DNA of 9,676 bases, from positions 1-9,676 of the forward strand of contig DAOWMC010000021.1 of assembly GCA_030643285.1 (NCBI GenBank), written 5' to 3'. The DNA is from Methanobacteriota archaeon. Its GTDB lineage: Archaea > Halobacteriota > Syntropharchaeia > DAOWMC01. The position numbers were made by a program, and so were the translations under genes. This document shows positions 1 through 5,549 of this stretch, piece by piece. Numbering within the stretch: the first letter of the stretch is position 1; every line of letters begins with the position of its first letter. The notes under the pieces were generated by a model that saw nothing but the letters and a program-made list of their open reading frames with translations, had not been told where the DNA came from and did no database searches.

Positions 1-2
1 AG

Positions 3-272
3 CTGGCACTTCAGATAATGTTTATGGATGAGAACAGAAGATGCGCAAGAGAGCTTGCAGATCTTGCACTTGACATTAACCCGGACGAAGTCCAAATAAA
101 CACACCAACCCGCCCCTGTCCGGTACAACCGCTAAGTCCTGATCAGATAGAGAAAATAGATAAAATCTTTGAGAAAAAGGGAATTAAAACGGTTTCTGTT
201 TATAAGATGGGAAAGCCTGAAGTTAAGGTTGTTGACCTGGAAGATACTTTGAGACGGAGACCGGTTATATAA
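3..272 (+). CDS. Radical-SAM-like Fe-S oxidoreductase, C-terminal fragment (5' truncated)
   Basis: The reading frame is open from base 3, so the gene enters from the left edge and only its last 89 codons are present. The first Met in frame (base 18) is preceded by in-frame codons reading LALQI and is unlikely to be the start. The segment VQINTPTRPCPVQPLSP resembles the 'Lnt P.RP...pls' tail that I associate with archaeal radical-SAM proteins of the COG0731 type (Fe-S oxidoreductases). It is followed by a short charged helix and a lysine-rich C-terminus ending DTLRRRPVI. The CxxxCxxC cluster that would prove the family lies outside the window, so the assignment rests on this tail alone. The gene converges on nfi across 77 bp in which I see no strong hairpin or T-tract terminator. 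Confidence 0.55.
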   Translation: MALQIMFMDENRRCARELADLALDINPDEVQINTPTRPCPVQPLSPDQIEKIDKIFEKKGIKTVSVYKMGKPEVKVVDLEDTLRRRPVI

Positions 273-349
273 ACTGATAACTTCTACGATAGTAAAATCT
301 AATAAATCCACCTAAAGCCATTTCCACAAAACCAGCGAGCTAACCCCCC

Positions 350-988
350 TTACAACTCCTTTTTAAGATCGCTAACGTAATTATGAGCCAATCTCGTCGG
401 CTCGGGAAGTTTGTACCCCCTCAAACAATGCCTCACAATATCAATTGAACTCTTTAAAGAAACTCTATGTCCGGGCGCGATTATTAAGGGGTTACAATTT
501 TTCTTTGATTTGAATATAGCCCCAACTTTTTTGTCCTTGTATGAAATAAGGCTAAGATCATTGACCTCTTTTGGTTCACGATTATATTTTCCGCATAATA
601 TCTTTTTTGCAACCCCGACGGTTGGTACATCGAGTTCAACTCCGACATGGGTTGCAAGGCCCGCAAAACGAGGGTGATTTATACCACATCCATCCACCAC
701 AAGTAAATCCGGTTTTGTTTTAAGCTCAGCATAAGCTTTTATTATTGAGGGAGCCTCTCTAAAGGCAAGTAATCCTGGAATATATGGAAAATCCACATCC
801 ATAACTGTATAAACTTTATCTATGATTTCCAATGAGTTATAATCCAACAACACAATACCGGAAATTATTTTATCATCTAAAAATGCCTGGTCCACTCCTC
901 CTATAATTTTTATTTTTTCAAATCGGTCTAACGTTATTGATTTTGATGCTATCGTTTTCTGTATTTTTAAAAGATCTTTTCTGTCCAT
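350..988 (-). CDS. nfi: Endonuclease V (deoxyinosine 3'-endonuclease)
   Basis: Endonuclease V nicks DNA (and in some lineages RNA) at the second phosphodiester bond 3' of deoxyinosine, starting repair of deaminated adenine. The 212-aa protein is of normal family length. Family motifs appear in order: GGVDQAF (residues 30-36, metal-binding Asp33), the wedge motif PYIPGLLAFRE (68-78), VVDGCGINHPRFAGLATHVG (97-116, metal-binding Asp99), PTVGVAKK (122-129, conserved Lys) and the late APGHRVSL (171-178) with Asp183 close by. The usual DGqG is DGCG here; the catalytic acids look intact. No good Shine-Dalgarno precedes the ATG, but a TATA-like TTAATATA lies about 25-30 nt upstream, so a leaderless mRNA is possible. 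It stands alone, divergent from the regulator-ppsA pair. Confidence 0.92.
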   Translation of the reverse strand: MDRKDLLKIQKTIASKSITLDRFEKIKIIGGVDQAFLDDKIISGIVLLDYNSLEIIDKVYTVMDVDFPYIPGLLAFREAPSIIKAYAELKTKPDLLVVDGCGINHPRFAGLATHVGVELDVPTVGVAKKILCGKYNREPKEVNDLSLISYKDKKVGAIFKSKKNCNPLIIAPGHRVSLKSSIDIVRHCLRGYKLPEPTRLAHNYVSDLKKEL

Positions 989-1010
989 CGCCCTGGTTTG
1001 ACCTGCCTGG

Positions 1011-1048
1011 TCTATATTAATCCATCCCTCTATATGTAACTATATGTA
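1011..1048 (-). promoter_or_regulatory. Candidate nfi promoter region
   Basis: On the minus strand a TTAATATA-like box lies at 1013-1020, about 25-30 nt upstream of the nfi ATG, which would fit a leaderless transcript. Just beyond it is a tandem direct repeat of TATATGTA (1031-1038 and 1041-1048, 10-bp period). A second AT-rich candidate box lies near 1064-1075. Which box is used cannot be decided from sequence. Confidence 0.3.
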
Positions 1049-1108
1049 GCGTGATATATCGCAGTATATATAAAAAATATAGTAAACTACACAATAAACA
1101 AAAATAAC

Positions 1109-1124
1109 ATGTGACCTATTACAT
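1109..1124. promoter_or_regulatory. Putative distal operator (pseudo-palindrome, site 1)
   Basis: The 16-mer ATGTGACCTATTACAT is framed by ATGT/ACAT half-sites. It matches the reverse complement of site 2 (1168-1183) at 14 of 16 positions, differing only at positions 5 and 11. Its centre is 59 bp from that of site 2. Two near-identical pseudo-palindromes in one short promoter region suggest cooperative binding of a dimeric regulator, possibly the HTH protein encoded just downstream (inference). Confidence 0.5.
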
Positions 1125-1153
1125 CACACATTTTGATTGACATCCCACAAGAC

Positions 1154-1161
1154 TTATAAAC
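1154..1161 (+). promoter_or_regulatory. TATA box for the HTH regulator-ppsA operon
   Basis: TTATAAAC is a good archaeal TATA element. With the usual spacing of about 25 nt, transcription would begin near 1180-1185, giving a leader of only about 10 nt before the ATG at 1193. This agrees with the absence of a Shine-Dalgarno there. Operator site 2 lies between this box and the predicted start, a typical position for repression. Confidence 0.5.
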
Positions 1162-1167
1162 TATGTT

Positions 1168-1183
1168 ATGTATTAGGTAACAT
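1168..1183. promoter_or_regulatory. Putative proximal operator (pseudo-palindrome, site 2)
   Basis: ATGTATTAGGTAACAT is the near-copy, in inverted orientation, of site 1. It overlaps a larger perfect inverted repeat, TATGTTA (1162-1168) and TAACATA (1178-1184) with a 9-nt spacer. It sits just downstream of the TATA box across the predicted transcription start, so a bound protein would be expected to block initiation. Confidence 0.5.
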
Positions 1184-1192
1184 ACAATTGCA

Positions 1193-1603
1193 ATGCAGAG
1201 TACGATTAAGAGTAATAGTGTATATTTATCCGAATGGATGATTGAATTTGCAAAGGAAATAGCAGGGAGACTGGTTATGTCACAAGATCCAGGAAAAAGT
1301 GTACAGGGGCTCAGAAATGCATACAACATCACACAGAAAGATCTAAGTGAACTTTTAGAACTGCGTAGGGAAACACTCTCCCGAATAGAAAACGGTAGAA
1401 TAAACCCATCTTCAGGGTTTGTTTGCTCGATTGCAAAGATTTTTACGCTAATTGAGGCGGGAAAGGTTCAATGTGAGAAAAAAGGTGGCATTCAAATTCC
1501 ATTTTTTAACAGAATGTCAAAGGACTTTGGAGTATCACAGGAAAAATCCGATGCCATACTCAAAATTGCAATGGATAGCTATAACAAAGGTGAAAAGCCA
1601 TGA
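1193..1603 (+). CDS. XRE-like helix-turn-helix transcriptional regulator
   Basis: A 136-aa predicted DNA-binding protein. Residues about 40-84 form a Cro/C1-type HTH: LRNAYNITQKDLSELL is followed by the recognition-helix region RRETLSRIENGRINP and a hydrophobic closing helix. The arrangement resembles archaeal regulators annotated as COG1709-like, but this protein is shorter than those I recall, and its C-terminal third (from about 95) shows no ligand domain I can name. The N-terminal 35 residues form a helix-rich arm, VYLSEWMIEFAKEIAGRL. There is no Shine-Dalgarno before the ATG; the TATA position predicts a very short leader. It ends 12 bp before ppsA and is surely co-transcribed with it. 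Two putative operators precede it, so autoregulation and control of ppsA are the natural reading (inference). Confidence 0.8.
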   Translation: MQSTIKSNSVYLSEWMIEFAKEIAGRLVMSQDPGKSVQGLRNAYNITQKDLSELLELRRETLSRIENGRINPSSGFVCSIAKIFTLIEAGKVQCEKKGGIQIPFFNRMSKDFGVSQEKSDAILKIAMDSYNKGEKP

Positions 1604-1604
1604 T

Positions 1605-1610
1605 GAGGGG
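1605..1610 (+). promoter_or_regulatory. Shine-Dalgarno of ppsA
   Basis: GAGGGG lies 5 nt before the ppsA ATG at 1616 and begins 1 nt after the regulator's TGA stop. It supports the start at 1616 over the in-frame Met at 1634 and suggests coupled translation within the operon. Confidence 0.75.
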
Positions 1611-1615
1611 TAACG

Positions 1616-3916
1616 ATGAATAATGTGAACGATATGAATATTGTCTGGTTAAATGATGTCAATTCGGGGGATGTATCACTGGTTGGTGGCAAAGGGGCCA
1701 GTTTGGGGGAAATGATCAACATAGGTTTACCTGTTCCCGGAGGTTTTGCGGTAACTGCAACTGCATTTAGGAGATTTTTGGACGAAACTCAGATAGCAGA
1801 TAAGCTTTTTAAGTTCTTAGAAGTAAACGTGGACCATGATAAAGAATTAAAAAAAGCAGAAAAAGAGGCAAAAGGATTGGTTCTATCGACAGAGATGACA
1901 GATGACATTTATAAGGATATAATAAGTGCCTATAAAGACCTCTGTAAACAGGAAGGAAAAGAAGTTTTTGTAGCTGTTAGATCAAGTGCAACAGCCGAAG
2001 ATTTACCCGGTGCAAGCTTTGCGGGTCAACAGGAAACTTTTTTGAATATAAGTGGCGCAGAGGATGTAGTTTTAGCTGTTAAAAAATGCTGGGCATCTCT
2101 TTATGAGGGCAGAGCAATATTTTACCGCGAAAAACAGGGATTTGACCACAGCTCGGTTGATATCTCTGTGATTGTTCAGGTATTGGTGGATGCAAAAAAG
2201 GCAGGTGTTATGTTTACATCACACCCTTCTACTGGCGAGCCAAAGACCATAATCGAAGCGGCCTGGGGTTTGGGTGAATCTGTGGTTTCAGGTGGTGTTT
2301 CGCCGGACAACTACGTAATTAATAATAAAGCAAAGAAGATTATTGAAAAAGTGATCTCATCCAAAGAGGTTATGCACATAAGGGATGAGAATGGTGGAGT
2401 TATCAAAGAAGCCGTCCCTGAAGAGCGTAAGGAAAAACAGGTTCTTTTGGAAAATGAGATACTAAATCTGACTGAGATTGGACAGATCATTGAAGAACAT
2501 TATGGGGCCCCACAAGATGTTGAATGGGTAATAAATGGTAATAAAATTTATATAGTACAATCAAGGCCTATAACGACAATTAATAATGCATCCGAAAGTG
2601 GGGTGGGGGCATCTGAAGAATCACCTGAAGAGATTATCCTGGAAGGAATTGGGGCATCGCCAGGGATCGGTTCTGGTGGCGTTAAGATTATAAATGATAT
2701 ATCCGAGCTTGATAAAGCATTGGAAGGAGATATTCTTGTCACAAAAATGACCACACCCGATATGGTTCCTGCGATGAGAAGAGTCGCTGGCATTATAACT
2801 AATGAAGGTGGCCTGACCTGTCATGCTGCAATTGTGTCGCGGGAGCTCGGAACCCCTGCAGTTGTCGGTACTAAAAAGGCTACAAAAATCTTAGAAGATG
2901 GGATGGTTGTAACCATAAACGGTAAAAGGGGCATCGTTTATAAAGGAATTATAAAAAAAGCAGCACCTTCAGAGGATGCGGATCAGGTAGTTGCTACAAG
3001 GCAAAAGATTATTACAGCCACAGAGGTTAAAGTAAATATTGATTTTCCAGATCTTGCGGACAAGGCAGCGGCAACCGGTGCGGATGGTGTAGGACTTTTA
3101 AGGGTAGAACACATGATTTTATCCTTGAAAAAACATCCGAATGCGTTCATAAAAGAAGGTAAGTCAGCCGAGTACATAGGTGCTTTGACAAAAGATATAG
3201 GGGAGGTTGCAGAAGCGTTTTATCCTAAACCTGTTTGGGTCAGGACACTTGATGCCCCAACAGATGAGTTTAGAAGTATGGAAGGTGGAATAGACGAACC
3301 GGAAGAGGATAACCCTATGCTCGGATGGCGCGGAATAAGACGAGACCTTACCGATGTCGAACATTTCAGAATGGAACTTAGGGCTTTTAAAAACCTATTT
3401 GATAAAGGCTTAACCAATGTAGGAATTATGCTACCTCTTGTCCAGCACCCAAGCGAACTGAGACAGGCAAAGAGGATAATGGTAGAAGAAGGTTTAAAAA
3501 TCGGTACTTTCGATCTTGGTATAATGGTCGAGACACCGGGCTGCGCACTAACAATTGAAGACTTTATTGAAGAGGGTTTGGATTTTATATCCTTTGGGAC
3601 AAACGATCTTACGCAATACACACTGGCAGTTGACAGAAATAACGGAAACATCGCTCACCTGTATAACGAACAGCATAAGGGGGTCCTCAAACTGATAGAA
3701 TATGTAATTCAAAAATGTAAACGGGCAGGTGTAAAAACATCTATCTGTGGTCAGGCAGGATCATCGCCGGAAATGGCAAGAAAGCTGGTGGAATTCGGTA
3801 TAGATAGTATCTCTTCAAACATCGATGCGGTTTCGGATGTTAGAGAATCGGTTGCGAGGGCGGAACAGCGTATGATCCTTGATTCGGTTAGAAATAATGG
3901 GCCCGATGCGATTTGA
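1616..3916 (+). CDS. ppsA: Phosphoenolpyruvate synthase (pyruvate, water dikinase)
   Basis: Converts pyruvate + ATP + H2O to PEP + AMP + Pi, the entry to gluconeogenesis in autotrophic or acetate-assimilating archaea. The 766-aa protein has the full family layout. An N-terminal ATP-grasp domain starts with SLVGGKGASLGEM (21-33) and contains VRSSATAEDLPGASFAGQQE (about 121-140) and ends with DVEWVINGNKIYIVQSRPIT. The swivelling phosphohistidine domain has GGLTCHAAIVSRELGTPAVV with catalytic His403; the TCHAAI form points to PEP synthase rather than PPDK. The C-terminal PEP/pyruvate TIM barrel has GVGLLRVEHM, MLGWRGIRRD, GIMVETPGCA, SFGTNDLTQYTLAVDR and ICGQAG with the conserved Cys711. It follows the HTH gene by 12 bp. 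Its last codons (NNGPDAI, stop) run into the antisense of a tRNA gene, so the extreme C-terminus has probably been replaced. Confidence 0.95.
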   Translation: MNNVNDMNIVWLNDVNSGDVSLVGGKGASLGEMINIGLPVPGGFAVTATAFRRFLDETQIADKLFKFLEVNVDHDKELKKAEKEAKGLVLSTEMTDDIYKDIISAYKDLCKQEGKEVFVAVRSSATAEDLPGASFAGQQETFLNISGAEDVVLAVKKCWASLYEGRAIFYREKQGFDHSSVDISVIVQVLVDAKKAGVMFTSHPSTGEPKTIIEAAWGLGESVVSGGVSPDNYVINNKAKKIIEKVISSKEVMHIRDENGGVIKEAVPEERKEKQVLLENEILNLTEIGQIIEEHYGAPQDVEWVINGNKIYIVQSRPITTINNASESGVGASEESPEEIILEGIGASPGIGSGGVKIINDISELDKALEGDILVTKMTTPDMVPAMRRVAGIITNEGGLTCHAAIVSRELGTPAVVGTKKATKILEDGMVVTINGKRGIVYKGIIKKAAPSEDADQVVATRQKIITATEVKVNIDFPDLADKAAATGADGVGLLRVEHMILSLKKHPNAFIKEGKSAEYIGALTKDIGEVAEAFYPKPVWVRTLDAPTDEFRSMEGGIDEPEEDNPMLGWRGIRRDLTDVEHFRMELRAFKNLFDKGLTNVGIMLPLVQHPSELRQAKRIMVEEGLKIGTFDLGIMVETPGCALTIEDFIEEGLDFISFGTNDLTQYTLAVDRNNGNIAHLYNEQHKGVLKLIEYVIQKCKRAGVKTSICGQAGSSPEMARKLVEFGIDSISSNIDAVSDVRESVARAEQRMILDSVRNNGPDAI

Positions 3917-3972
3917 ACGCACGGTCGCCCGGTTATGAGCCGGGCGCTTTGACCAGACTAAGCTACGGGCCC
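3898..3972 (-). tRNA. tRNA with CAU anticodon (elongator Met or Ile2)
   Basis: Read on the minus strand the full cloverleaf folds without an intron: acceptor GGGCCCG/CGGGCCC, D arm GCTT/AAGC with GG in the loop, anticodon stem CCCGG/CCGGG with loop CTCATAA (anticodon CAT), 5-nt variable loop, and T arm GTGCG/CGCAT with loop TTCAAAT. The core is 3899-3972 (74 nt); base 3898 supplies discriminator A73, and CCA is not encoded. It is unlikely to be the initiator: archaeal initiators begin A1-U72 and carry three G-C pairs at 29-31/39-41, both absent here. Elongator Met and the agmatidine-modified Ile2 cannot be separated with certainty by eye. The 3' half overlaps the end of ppsA on the other strand. 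Confidence 0.93.
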
Positions 3973-3973
3973 T

Positions 3974-3988
3974 CAAAGTGCCACTTTG
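3974..3988. repeat. 15-bp perfect palindrome at the tRNA 5' leader
   Basis: CAAAGTG-c-CACTTTG has 7-bp perfect arms around one base and begins 1 nt upstream of the tRNA 5' end. On the minus strand it falls between the likely TATA region (GATAAACC-like, near 3994-4003) and the mature tRNA. It could be a protein-binding site or the leader element of the precursor; chance is also possible. Confidence 0.5.
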
Positions 3989-4065
3989 TCACTCAGGTTT
4001 ATCATTAGTATCCCCTTACTATCTAAAAGCCTTTTTGTTTTGATAGGGATTGGTGAAGGTTTAAA

Positions 4066-4110
4066 TGGTTTGAATCGTTGCCCGGAGATAGAGGTAATAT
4101 ATTCAAACCA
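4066..4110 (-). repeat. Inverted repeat (10-bp arms) at the end of the chaperonin gene cluster
   Basis: TGGTTTGAAT (4066-4075) and ATTCAAACCA (4101-4110) are perfect reverse complements separated by 25 nt. The stop codon of the DUF61 gene (4103-4105) lies in the stem. No T-tract follows on the minus strand, so it is not a standard archaeal U-rich terminator. It may protect or define the mRNA 3' end, or be a processing site upstream of the co-directional tRNA gene. Confidence 0.5.
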
Positions 4111-4537
4111 GATAGAATACGTACTGGGTAGCCGTTGGCAATTTTTTTCGTAATTTGCTTACATCCGGTCTGTAAATGATAATTTCATCTGTTTTTTCCT
4201 TTTTTATTTCAAGGATGGTTTGTACGATCTCACAATGCAGGTATCCGTGTATTAAAGCGGTTCCCCTTCCATAATCTGGCGCCATCTCGATATAGATTGG
4301 CAGTTTAACCCTACCGTGAGATTTTTCCTGCACAATCTCTGCAATCCGATTCAGTTCGGCACGCTTGAATCGGTGCGATGACCCGTCTTTTCCGATTATC
4401 CTTGGTTTTTCCTCCTCTAACAGCAAGGCTAAAGACTTTCTCTGTGCGGGCAGGTGGCTATTTAGAGATTGAAGTATCTTCAGGTCAGATTGATTTTGTT
4501 CCGACGCTCTTCGAAGGTTATTATTTGTACCTGCCAT
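4103..4537 (-). CDS. DUF61 / UPF0216 family protein
   Basis: A 144-aa soluble protein of the archaeal DUF61 (UPF0216) family, whose function I do not know to be established. Signature segments are all present: LNSHLPAQRKSLALLLEEE (25-43), GKDGSSHRFKRAEL (49-62), KLPIYIEM (78-85), IHGYLHCEIVQTIL (96-109) and the C-terminal RKKLPTATQYVFYL (130-143), a highly typical ending. The first 15-20 residues are poorly conserved in type, so the exact start is less sure; GGG lies about 8 nt before the chosen ATG. It is the last gene of the leftward cluster, 47 bp below the PUA gene, and its stop codon sits inside an inverted repeat. Linkage to a PUA-domain protein hints at an RNA or translation role, which is inference. 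Confidence 0.85.
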   Translation of the reverse strand: MAGTNNNLRRASEQNQSDLKILQSLNSHLPAQRKSLALLLEEEKPRIIGKDGSSHRFKRAELNRIAEIVQEKSHGRVKLPIYIEMAPDYGRGTALIHGYLHCEIVQTILEIKKEKTDEIIIYRPDVSKLRKKLPTATQYVFYLV

Positions 4538-4562
4538 GTATCAACCCTTCTTTCTTACCTCT

Positions 4563-4576
4563 AATCTCAGGAGATT
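4563..4576. repeat. 14-bp near-perfect palindrome between the PUA and DUF61 genes
   Basis: AATCTC-AG-GAGATT has 6-bp perfect arms with a 2-nt centre, in the 47-bp gap just after the PUA stop codon. It could be a small operator or mRNA processing signal; with 6-bp arms, chance cannot be dismissed. Confidence 0.3.
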
Positions 4577-4584
4577 CACCACGC

Positions 4585-5055
4585 TCAGTTGATACCGGCA
4601 CCGGCCCGAACATCAACTGCAACCCCCCGATTAAAGGATATCATCTCACATGCGCACAAAACAGCTTTTCCTGTTGCAAGAAACGCATCGGTTTTATCCA
4701 CCAAAATGACCTCATCGCATGCTCTAATCATTGGGTCAACAAAAGATACGTGCCGCGCAAAAGCATTTTTTCCTTTTTTAACAAACGGGACTGCATCATC
4801 CATTAGGATTACCCTCAGCTTCGGATACTCAAAAAACGAATGGAGTCTTTTTGCCCCTTTGACACTAATCGTTAAAAAACCATCTTTTGCTCTGATTGTG
4901 GCAATCCTCTCGCCTTTGTCTAAAATCTGGCGAATCCTCCCCGTAGAAGAGAATACAAAATCAACATCTTCATTAAAAAGTGTACTTCCGGCACCTCTGC
5001 CAAATTGATAATCTGCAATTGTTCTAACCTGTTTTAACAATTCAGAATTGTTCAT
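4585..5055 (-). CDS. Stand-alone PUA-domain RNA-binding protein (archaeosine-TGT C-terminal-like)
   Basis: The 156-aa protein corresponds to the two C-terminal domains of archaeosine tRNA-guanine transglycosylase without the catalytic TIM barrel. The N-terminal part (about 1-75) has DYQFGRGAGSTLF, SSTGRIRQI and IRAKDGFLTISVKGAKRL, matching the domain that precedes PUA in that enzyme. The C-terminal part (about 78-152) is a PUA domain: RVILMDDAVPFVKKGKNAFA, CDEVILVDKTDAFLATGKAV, then EMISFNRGVAVDVRAG. PUA domains bind structured RNA, commonly tRNA or rRNA. Archaeal genomes encode such free PUA proteins, often labelled pseudouridine-synthase-like, but no catalytic domain is present here. Its ATG follows the stop of the membrane-protein gene by 2 nt, so it is translated from the same message. 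Confidence 0.85.
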   Translation of the reverse strand: MNNSELLKQVRTIADYQFGRGAGSTLFNEDVDFVFSSTGRIRQILDKGERIATIRAKDGFLTISVKGAKRLHSFFEYPKLRVILMDDAVPFVKKGKNAFARHVSFVDPMIRACDEVILVDKTDAFLATGKAVLCACEMISFNRGVAVDVRAGAGIN

Positions 5056-5057
5056 AT

Positions 5058-5549
5058 CTAGCTCATTAGAGTCAATCCAATCAAAATCAGAACCAAGTGT
5101 AATCCGATTAACCAGGCCATTAATACGCCCATAAGTATCTTAATTTTGGGCAATCCATCCTTTCCGAGGCTACCAATCTTTTCCAAGGAACCGCTCCATC
5201 TGCCCTCAAAACTATCTATGCTTTGCCTGAATCCGTGCATGTTGGTCGATATTACCCCAAGGCTCCGGCCAAGTTCTTTAAACGACCGACCCACGAGTGG
5301 AAGAGACCCCCCCATATCATAGAATACTCTTGAGATACCATCCAAAAGATCGGTCGATCCTCCTAAAAAATCACTTGCATTCCTAATTGTGGAGTTTAGT
5401 TCATCAACCGTCTCTGAAAGATCACCCAGACTACGCATCGCGTTGCCAATTAGCTTTTTATGGATCAGTATGTAACCAGCCAATATCCCCACTATCCCAA
5501 CCAGACCAAAAACAATTGAAAATATTGCAACAACGCTGTTTAATGCCAT
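5058..5549 (-). CDS. Membrane protein with two terminal TM helices and a helical middle region
   Basis: I do not recognise the family. The 163-aa protein has one hydrophobic helix at each end (about residues 5-29 and 137-161) and a hydrophilic middle of about 105 residues that looks largely helical and amphipathic, with repeated small and Leu/Ile residues (LGDLSETVDELNSTI, FKELGRSLGVIST). This middle recalls the helical segments of MCP- or DUF948-like proteins but carries no enzymatic motif. Both TMs would make a hairpin with the middle on one side of the membrane. The ATG overlaps the chaperonin B stop by one base (TAATG), and a GGAGG Shine-Dalgarno (5560-5564) lies 10 nt upstream within the chaperonin's last codons, so translation is coupled. 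This context suggests a membrane partner or client of the chaperonin (inference). Confidence 0.75.
   Translation of the reverse strand: MALNSVVAIFSIVFGLVGIVGILAGYILIHKKLIGNAMRSLGDLSETVDELNSTIRNASDFLGGSTDLLDGISRVFYDMGGSLPLVGRSFKELGRSLGVISTNMHGFRQSIDSFEGRWSGSLEKIGSLGKDGLPKIKILMGVLMAWLIGLHLVLILIGLTLMS

Noticed and set aside
273..349. Terminator hairpin between the convergent radical-SAM and nfi genes
   Set aside because: No stable inverted repeat and only a C-run and short T-runs; nothing firm enough to annotate.
1031..1048. TATATGTA tandem as a third copy of the operator
   Set aside because: Matches the 16-bp operator at only about half of the positions; more likely simple AT-rich promoter sequence.
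3220..3651. Minus-strand frame of 143 codons inside ppsA
   Set aside because: Lies wholly antisense to conserved PEP synthase motifs; Ser/Pro-rich translation without any recognisable domain, typical of a shadow frame.
4378..5008. Plus-strand frames opposite the DUF61 and PUA genes
   Set aside because: The minus-strand proteins show clear family motifs throughout; the opposite frames do not.
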